21,044 nucleotides of DNA, taken from Anaerolineaceae bacterium. GTDB lineage: Bacteria > Chloroflexota > Anaerolineae > Anaerolineales > Anaerolineaceae. The notes beneath the pieces were generated by a model that saw nothing but the letters and a program-made list of their open reading frames with translations, had not been told where the DNA came from and did not search any database. This document shows positions 16,775 to 21,044 of this stretch, piece by piece. How positions within the stretch are numbered: position 1 is the first letter of the stretch; each line of letters begins with the position of its first letter. Location of the stretch: positions 1 through 21,044 of the forward strand of contig DLXG01000127.1 of assembly GCA_003448875.1 (NCBI GenBank), in the 5' to 3' direction. The position numbers and the translations under genes are program-made.

Positions 16775-17557
16775 TTATTCTTTTACATAGCGGGGATAAC
16801 CCTGTTTGGCCAGATCGGCTCTGGACAGGTCAATTTCGACCGTAACAAAAGGCTGCTCATCGCTGGTTACGGCCACCAGCTCACCCTGATCGGGTTCAGC
16901 GATCCAGCCACTGCCACCCCAATCAAACCCTGCGCCGGATGGCCCGCAGCGGTTGGATGACAGGCAAAACGCCCCGCTCATAACTGCCGCAATACGCCCG
17001 CCCATGACCCATTTGGCGGTGGTGGCCTTTTCTGTGGCGCGCGGCGAAAGTAAGAGACGCACCCCTTGCCGGGCATAGTGACGGGCGTGTTCGGTAAACC
17101 ACATCTCGGTGCAAATCAGAAATCCCGCCTTCCCGAAGCGGGTGTTGGTAGGGATGAACTGGACAGGCCCGCGGTCGTACCAGGTGGCTTCCCAAAAACC
17201 GGGTTCGTCTGGAAGGTAAGTTTTATGGTGAACGGCACGGTAACCTGCTTCTTCGTCCCACAGGAAGGCTTCATTAAACCAGCGCCCATTCTGAATGACA
17301 GGCCGGGTTGAGAATACAGCAGCCGGACTCAATTGGGGTAAGTGCTGCATCCATTCATCGTGCTGTTTGACAAATTCTAGCCATCGCAGGGGAGAGACTT
17401 GATTGTCCAACATCACCCAGCGGGCAAAAGGCATTTCCGGTAAAAGTACCAGATCGCTCTGGTTCTGATGAACATGACTCACCAGCGCCGCCCAATCCTC
17501 GGCTAAGCCTTTGGGGTCATCACGCATCTGACAAACGGTTACACGGGCAGAATTCAT
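16775..17557 (-). CDS. Carbon-nitrogen hydrolase (nitrilase superfamily amidase)
   Basis: This 260-residue cytoplasmic enzyme has the Glu-Lys-Cys triad of the nitrilase superfamily. E41 is in LLPEMPF, K112 in HHKTYLPDEPGFWEA, and C149 in FLICTEMWF. Such enzymes hydrolyse or transfer amide or nitrile carbon-nitrogen bonds through a thioester on the cysteine; the substrate cannot be read from the sequence. The ATG at 17557 follows a GAGGAAAA ribosome site. It lies between the phosphofructokinase gene and pfaD in the same direction, 89 bases before pfaD, so it may share a transcript with pfaD and modify the megasynthase product or its amide head group. That link is inference only; an ordinary omega-amidase or N-carbamoyl hydrolase role is equally possible. 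Confidence 0.88.
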   Translation of the reverse strand: MNSARVTVCQMRDDPKGLAEDWAALVSHVHQNQSDLVLLPEMPFARWVMLDNQVSPLRWLEFVKQHDEWMQHLPQLSPAAVFSTRPVIQNGRWFNEAFLWDEEAGYRAVHHKTYLPDEPGFWEATWYDRGPVQFIPTNTRFGKAGFLICTEMWFTEHARHYARQGVRLLLSPRATEKATTAKWVMGGRIAAVMSGAFCLSSNRCGPSGAGFDWGGSGWIAEPDQGELVAVTSDEQPFVTVEIDLSRADLAKQGYPRYVKE

Positions 17558-17593
17558 TTTTCCTCACAGGAAAGGTTTTGGTAAACCGGCATT

Positions 17594-17612
17594 AATCCAT
17601 GTGAAATGGATT
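17594..17612. repeat. Hairpin AATCCAT-N5-ATGGATT between phosphofructokinase and hydrolase genes
   Basis: Perfect 7-base arms (17594-17600, 17606-17612) surround GTGAA. The element lies about 40 bases upstream of the hydrolase start codon. No T-run follows on either strand, so termination is not indicated. It could be a processing or regulatory hairpin. Confidence 0.4.
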
Positions 17613-17632
17613 TTGGAAAGATGCAGAAATTT

Positions 17633-17649
17633 GGGGATTCTTAATCCCC
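17633..17649 (-). terminator. Hairpin overlapping the phosphofructokinase stop codon
   Basis: GGGGATT (17633-17639) pairs with AATCCCC (17643-17649) around a 3-base loop. The stop codon of the phosphofructokinase gene (17641-17643) lies at the loop. On the minus strand only AAATTTCT follows, so as a rho-independent terminator it is weak. Confidence 0.45.
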
Positions 17650-18762
17650 TAAACTAACCCCGACTAGACGCGCCCCCTGAATCCAGGCGTGATCAAGCGG
17701 GACAGTTTTGGTCTGGTGGGCGACTTCTTCAAGCGGGGTGGTAACTACCGTACCAGAGCGGGTGCCGACCATCACCCCAAAAGCTCCATCCTGAATCAAT
17801 GCTGCACAGGCGGTACCCAGCTGGGTAGCCAGTACACGGTCGGTGGCGGAAGGTGTGCCCCCCCGCTGCAAGTAGCCTAAAATGGTGATGCGTGTTTCCA
17901 GTTTGGTAAAGTCTTCCAGGCGGTTAGCCAGATGCAACGTGTCACCGGCAGCGTGCTTTTCAATTTCCTCCAGACGCTGCTCAACTTCGGATTGTTCTGC
18001 ACCTTTCCGCAGGCGGCGGTTGGCAAGCCGCGCCTTTTCAAAGAAACGTACACTTTCCTGCGAGATGGCACCTTCTGATACTGCAACCAGCGAAAAGCGT
18101 TTTCCGCTGTGGCTGCGCTGCAAGATGGCTTCGGCGACCTTTTCGGTGTGATACGGAATTTCCGGGATGAGAATCACATCCGCACCGCCGGCGATGCCCG
18201 CAGCCAGAGTCAGCCAGCCTGTTTCACGTCCCATCATTTCCACGATGATGATGCGGTGATGACTGATGGCGGTGCTGTGAAGGCGGTCAATGGCCTCGGC
18301 GGCTACTTCAACAGCGGTATCGAATCCAATCGAGGTGTCAGTACCATGCAAATCATTGTCTATGGTTACCGGCAGGGTGATCACATTGAGACCACGCTGC
18401 TTGAGATAATAGGCACTGTTTTGAGCATCGCTGCCGCCAATGCAAACCAGCGCATGCAGTTTGAACTTCTGAAAATTTTCTAAAATTTGAGAGGTGGCAT
18501 CCTGCGGAACACCATCAATAATAACCCGGTCGGGGCGGTCACGGTTGGTGCCGAGGATCGTACCGCCGGTGGTAAGAATGCCGGAGAAAGCCGTGCTTTC
18601 GAGCTCTACCGTTAACCCCTGAGCCATGCCGGTGAAACCATCTTGAAAACCGATGATTTCCATTCCATAAACGCCGGTGGCAGCCTTGCCCAATCCGCGC
18701 AGGGCAGCATTGATACCCGGGCTATCCCCGCCTGTGGTGAGCACCCCAATTCTCTTTTTCAT
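17641..18762 (-). CDS. pfkA: 6-phosphofructokinase family enzyme with altered GGDGS motif
   Basis: This 373-residue enzyme would phosphorylate fructose 6-phosphate in glycolysis. Family marks are GVLTTGGDSPGINAA at the N-terminus, GGTILGTNRDRP, PVTIDNDLHGTD with the catalytic aspartate D135, VEMMGRETGWLTL, and YLQRGGTPSATDR near residue 310. The phosphate-donor motif, normally GGDGS (ATP) or GGDDS/T (pyrophosphate), reads GGSDA at residues 109-113. The Mg-coordinating first Asp is thus Ser and the donor-selecting position is Asp, so the donor cannot be predicted with confidence. TIDND is preceded by V, not the G or K that usually marks ATP or pyrophosphate types. The ATG at 18762 follows the HPRT-like gene by 6 bases, and its GAGGT ribosome site overlaps that gene's stop, so the two are tightly coupled. 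Confidence 0.88.
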   Translation of the reverse strand: MKKRIGVLTTGGDSPGINAALRGLGKAATGVYGMEIIGFQDGFTGMAQGLTVELESTAFSGILTTGGTILGTNRDRPDRVIIDGVPQDATSQILENFQKFKLHALVCIGGSDAQNSAYYLKQRGLNVITLPVTIDNDLHGTDTSIGFDTAVEVAAEAIDRLHSTAISHHRIIIVEMMGRETGWLTLAAGIAGGADVILIPEIPYHTEKVAEAILQRSHSGKRFSLVAVSEGAISQESVRFFEKARLANRRLRKGAEQSEVEQRLEEIEKHAAGDTLHLANRLEDFTKLETRITILGYLQRGGTPSATDRVLATQLGTACAALIQDGAFGVMVGTRSGTVVTTPLEEVAHQTKTVPLDHAWIQGARLVGVSLGD

Positions 18763-18768
18763 AATACC

Positions 18769-19356
18769 TCACTTTTCCCCTGTTTCTGATGGATAGAGTT
18801 TTTTATATTTTTCGAGGTCAACCGAAGCAATGTATGGCAGATTGCGCCCTTTTTCGTCTATATCGAGTCCATAACCCACAACAAAATAGTCGGGAATTTC
18901 AAAACCGAGGTAGTCAATATGGATATCCACTTTATGGCGGGCTTTTTTATCCAGCAGAGCGCAGATTTTGAGGCTGCGGGGTTGCCGCTCTAACAACAAT
19001 TTTCGGACGGTGTAAAGGGTATAACCGGTATCCACGATGTCATCAATCAGGATTACATCCCAGCCGTAAATGTTGGTTTTATGGTCGGCATCAATACGCA
19101 CAAAACCGCTAGATTGCGTGCCGGCGTAAGAGGATACCAGCATAAAATCCATAGTCATCGGTCGGCGGATGTGGCGCATTAAGTCAGTCATGAACATCAC
19201 GCTGCCGCGCAGCAATCCCAGCAACAGCAGTTTATCGCTGTGTTGATAGTCCTGCGTAATTTGTTCGCCTAAATCGGCCACGCGTTGCTGGATCTGTTCC
19301 TGAGTGATGAGAATTTCGCCGATAAATTCATAGGGGAAGTTAAGCCGCGGGTTCAA
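18769..19356 (-). CDS. hpt: Hypoxanthine phosphoribosyltransferase-like protein (first copy)
   Basis: This 195-residue purine-salvage enzyme would join a purine base to PRPP. The PRPP-binding loop DDIVDTGYT lies at about residues 105-113, with the first acid Asp where Glu is usual. GLLRGSVMFMTDL, SSYAGTQSSG, LLDKKARH and the C-terminal DYFVVGYGLD are all HPRT marks. The start is placed at TTG 19356 because GAGGTG lies six bases upstream. A longer frame to TTG 19392 lacks a ribosome site, and the predicted transcription start (about 19391) falls behind it. The usual IKDLD segment before the PRPP loop is replaced by RIDADHKTN, so it differs from the second HPRT at 20423-21031. It is coupled to the phosphofructokinase gene, 6 bases downstream. 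Base specificity is uncertain. Confidence 0.88.
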   Translation of the reverse strand: MNPRLNFPYEFIGEILITQEQIQQRVADLGEQITQDYQHSDKLLLLGLLRGSVMFMTDLMRHIRRPMTMDFMLVSSYAGTQSSGFVRIDADHKTNIYGWDVILIDDIVDTGYTLYTVRKLLLERQPRSLKICALLDKKARHKVDIHIDYLGFEIPDYFVVGYGLDIDEKGRNLPYIASVDLEKYKKLYPSETGEK

Positions 19357-19397
19357 GTTGCTCACCTCGTTTTTAATGGGATGAAGAGCCAAAATGA

Positions 19398-19406
19398 ATC
19401 ATACCA
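19398..19406 (-). promoter_or_regulatory. Extended -10 promoter of the HPRT-phosphofructokinase pair
   Basis: Read on the minus strand, TGGTATGAT gives an extended -10 (TGN plus TATGAT at 19403-19398). Initiation should fall near 19391, leaving about 35 bases before the TTG at 19356, which includes the GAGGTG site. No convincing -35 box is seen. Confidence 0.45.
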
Positions 19407-19424
19407 CGAACTAAAAGCGGGACA

Positions 19425-19433
19425 TGCTATAAT
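19425..19433 (+). promoter_or_regulatory. Extended -10 promoter giving a probably leaderless mRNA
   Basis: TGCTATAAT is a perfect extended -10 (TGN plus TATAAT at 19428-19433). The ATG of the kinase-like gene begins seven bases after the box ends, where transcription itself should start. No ribosome site lies between. The two divergent extended -10 boxes are only about 20 bases apart. Confidence 0.55.
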
Positions 19434-19439
19434 TTTATT

Positions 19440-20015
19440 ATGGATGTTGTGACAATCTCCCGTCAGATGGGCAGCTGGGGTTCTGTCATCGGCAAACTGG
19501 TTGCCGAGCGAATGGGGTATCAACTGGTCTGGCGGGACTTGATCAATCAGGCCGCGTTACGGGCAGGCGCGCCGGAAGTAGCCCTGGCGATGATTGATGA
19601 ACTGGGCTTGCTGGGAGTCAATCCCACCGGGCAGCAGCAACAGGATTATTTAAATGCAGTCGGCCAGGTGTTGCATGAACTGGCCGATGCGGGTCAGGTA
19701 GTGATCATTGGCAGGGCTGGCCAGGTGGTCTTGAGAGGACATCCGCGGGTGTTTCACGTGCGGGTAGTGGCGGATGAAGAAGTGAGAATTCAACGTATTT
19801 CACAAGAGAAGAAAGTCAGTCCCAAGGCTGCCAGGGCGCAAATTTTAGCCAGTGATCGGGCGCGTAAATTGTACCTTTCGCGTTACTATCAGGTGGATTG
19901 GAATGACCCTTGTTTGTATCATCTCGTTGTGAATACGGGACGTATCCCTTGTGAAATTGCTGCTGAAATGATCTGTCATGCCTTGAGCCGTCTGACCGAA
20001 CCGAACATCCGCTAA
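19440..20015 (+). CDS. Cytidylate-kinase-like P-loop protein
   Basis: This 191-residue protein matches the cytidylate kinase-like family. The N-terminus VTISRQMGSWGSVIGKLVAERMGYQLVWRDLI is a variant P-loop followed by the family's [YF]xxxxRDL segment. VVIIGRAG near residues 88-95 and VRVVADEEVRIQRI near 106-119 also fit, as does the lid-like region rich in K and R at about 123-146 with SDRARKLYLSRYY. It is likely an NMP-kinase-fold nucleotide kinase. The phosphate-binding loop is not the canonical GxxxxGKS/T, so activity is uncertain. The ATG at 19440 has no ribosome site and lies directly after a TATAAT box, pointing to a leaderless transcript. It heads an operon with the small protein at 20044 and the second HPRT. 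Confidence 0.82.
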   Translation: MDVVTISRQMGSWGSVIGKLVAERMGYQLVWRDLINQAALRAGAPEVALAMIDELGLLGVNPTGQQQQDYLNAVGQVLHELADAGQVVIIGRAGQVVLRGHPRVFHVRVVADEEVRIQRISQEKKVSPKAARAQILASDRARKLYLSRYYQVDWNDPCLYHLVVNTGRIPCEIAAEMICHALSRLTEPNIR

Positions 20016-20043
20016 ATCTATCCAGAGAAGAGGTGTTCCTTCA

Positions 20044-20433
20044 TTGTCGCAGGATGAACAAAAGAACCCCGTTTTCGCCCATCCAGCAGAGGAAATTTTT
20101 GCCCGTATTCTGGACTTTTACGGTATCCGCTGGGAATATGAACCGCACACCTTCCCGCTGGAGTGGGACGAAAAAGGCAATGTTACCCTCGCTTTTTCAC
20201 CCGATTTTTACCTGCCTGAGCAGGATTTATACATCGAACTGACTACGCTGAGACCGCAGCTCTCCACCCGCAAAAACAAAAAAATCCGTTTGATGAACCA
20301 GCTTTACCCGCATATCAAGATCAAGCTGCTCAAGCGGCGGGAGATGCGCGATTTAATGGTCAAATATGGGTTATTTGACGAAGCCAATCACCTGCAGGGG
20401 ACGGAGGCACAGAAGCGCAGCGATGACGAGTGA
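20044..20433 (+). CDS. Small conserved protein, possible PD-(D/E)XK-like fold
   Basis: This 129-residue basic soluble protein starts at TTG 20044, supported by GAGGTG about nine bases upstream (20028-20033). EEIFARILDFYGIRWEYEPHTFPL is followed by FSPDFYLPEQDLYIELTTL and then a Lys/Arg-rich segment, RKNKKIRLMNQLYPHIKIKLLKRREM. The order PDF...IEL resembles the core acidic residues of restriction-endonuclease-like folds, but the lysine expected two residues after the glutamate is Thr. A nuclease activity is therefore doubtful. Proteins of this pattern are, from memory, common beside hypoxanthine phosphoribosyltransferase genes. Its last 11 bases overlap the next gene, so the two are translationally linked. 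Confidence 0.7.
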   Translation: MSQDEQKNPVFAHPAEEIFARILDFYGIRWEYEPHTFPLEWDEKGNVTLAFSPDFYLPEQDLYIELTTLRPQLSTRKNKKIRLMNQLYPHIKIKLLKRREMRDLMVKYGLFDEANHLQGTEAQKRSDDE

Positions 20434-21031
20434 TGAAATTCTGGCAAAGTATGGCGAACTCGGTAAGGATATTCGAGAAGTACTGATCACCGAAGAGCAA
20501 ATTCGTCAAAAAGTGGTTGAACTGGGAGAACAAATTTCCCGGGATTATGCGGGTAAAAATCCGGTACTGGTAGGTGTGTTGAAGGGCGTTCTTTTCTTGA
20601 TGGCCGATTTGTTGCGCGTCATCACCATTCCCAATGAAGTTGATTTTCTGGCGGTCGCCAGTTATTCGGCAGAAGCGCGTCAAAGAGGAATGGTGCGGTT
20701 GATCAAAGATCTTGAAATCCCGATTGACGGGCGGCATGTGTTGTTTGTGGAAGATGTAATTGATACGGGACTGACATTAGGTTATCTGCTACGTAACTTG
20801 CGAGACCGCAACCCTGCCAGTCTGGAAGTGTGCGTACTGTTCAATAAACCGGCTCACCGCTTGATTGATATCCCCTTGAAGTATAAAGGTTTTGATCTAC
20901 CGGATCGTTTTGTGGTGGGCTACGGTTTGGACTACAACGAGAGGTATCGCAATCTTCCCTTTATTGGGCTGCTAAAACCGGATGTTCTGAAAGGAAAAGG
21001 CAAGTCAGAAAAAACACCCCCGCTTTTTTAA
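20423..21031 (+). CDS. hpt: Hypoxanthine phosphoribosyltransferase (second copy)
   Basis: This 202-residue enzyme would convert hypoxanthine or guanine with PRPP to IMP or GMP. Motifs follow the family order: VLITEEQIRQKVVELGEQIS, VGVLKGVLFLMADL, VASYSAEARQRG, RLIKDLEIPIDG, the PRPP loop VEDVIDTGLT (E110, D111, D114), LFNKPAHR and DRFVVGYGLDYNERYRNLPFIG. It is closer to the classical consensus than the copy at 18769-19356, keeping Glu-Asp in the PRPP loop. The ATG at 20423 is chosen over upstream in-frame codons because the HPRT fold begins soon after it and the longer N-terminus is shared coding space with the previous gene. It overlaps that gene by 11 bases. A terminator-like hairpin covers its stop codon. 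Confidence 0.93.
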   Translation: MTSDEILAKYGELGKDIREVLITEEQIRQKVVELGEQISRDYAGKNPVLVGVLKGVLFLMADLLRVITIPNEVDFLAVASYSAEARQRGMVRLIKDLEIPIDGRHVLFVEDVIDTGLTLGYLLRNLRDRNPASLEVCVLFNKPAHRLIDIPLKYKGFDLPDRFVVGYGLDYNERYRNLPFIGLLKPDVLKGKGKSEKTPPLF

Positions 21032-21041
21032 TGCGGGGGTG
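21015..21041. terminator. Strong 9-bp GC hairpin, probably a terminator shared by two convergent transcripts
   Basis: CACCCCCGC (21015-21023) pairs perfectly with GCGGGGGTG (21033-21041) around nine bases that contain the stop codon of the second HPRT gene. Read on the minus strand the hairpin is followed by TTTTTT, a proper rho-independent terminator for a gene entering from the right. On the plus strand the window ends after GAA, so a T-run there cannot be judged. Confidence 0.75.
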
Positions 21042-21044
21042 GAA

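Noticed and set aside
19357..19392. Longer N-terminus of the first HPRT from TTG 19392
   Set aside because: There is no ribosome site, and the likely transcription start lies just inside it. TTG 19356 has GAGGTG six bases upstream.
1..21044. CRISPR arrays, insertion sequences, tRNA or rRNA genes
   Set aside because: No regular direct-repeat array, transposase or recognisable structural RNA was found on either strand by reading. A tRNA scan and Rfam search would settle the RNA part.

Overview
The window reads as a bacterial chromosome segment of moderate GC with dense, short-gapped operons. A mevalonate-pathway decarboxylase, a HEAT-repeat protein next to an RseP-type protease, two HPRT-like genes and a PfaD-linked megasynthase together suggest a Chloroflexota bacterium, perhaps class Anaerolineae. 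That assignment is inferred from gene content; no rRNA or other marker is present to confirm it.

Left block (1-5366, all on the minus strand). A likely operon runs from a GHMP-family decarboxylase (3241-4233) through an M50 site-2 protease (2069-3142) and an acidic HEAT-repeat protein (1002-2057) to a TTG-started, membrane-anchored HELMH metallopeptidase that leaves the window at base 1. Upstream lie a small two-helix membrane protein with its own good promoter (4357-4602) and a transglutaminase-like protein (4722-5366).

Central block (5367-17557). A 344-base divergent intergenic region with inverted repeats precedes a 2848-residue iterative megasynthase, read as KS-AT-KS-ACP-ACP-ACP-KR-DH. 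It overlaps by 14 bases with a Sfp-type phosphopantetheinyl transferase. Tail to tail with these, on the minus strand, are a PfaD-type flavin enoyl reductase and a nitrilase-superfamily hydrolase. Together the genes supply condensation, malonyl loading, carrier activation, ketoreduction, dehydration and trans enoyl reduction. This looks like a self-contained secondary-lipid (PUFA-synthase-like) system. Two features stand out: all three carrier domains have threonine where the phosphopantetheine serine is expected, and a second ketosynthase with an intact cysteine sits between the AT and the carriers. No thioesterase or other release domain is visible.

Right block (17558-21044). A minus-strand pair encodes an HPRT-like enzyme and a phosphofructokinase whose GGDGS motif reads GGSDA. 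Divergent from it, a plus-strand operon starts with an apparently leaderless cytidylate-kinase-like gene, followed by a small conserved nuclease-like protein and a second HPRT. It ends in a strong hairpin that overlaps the stop codon.
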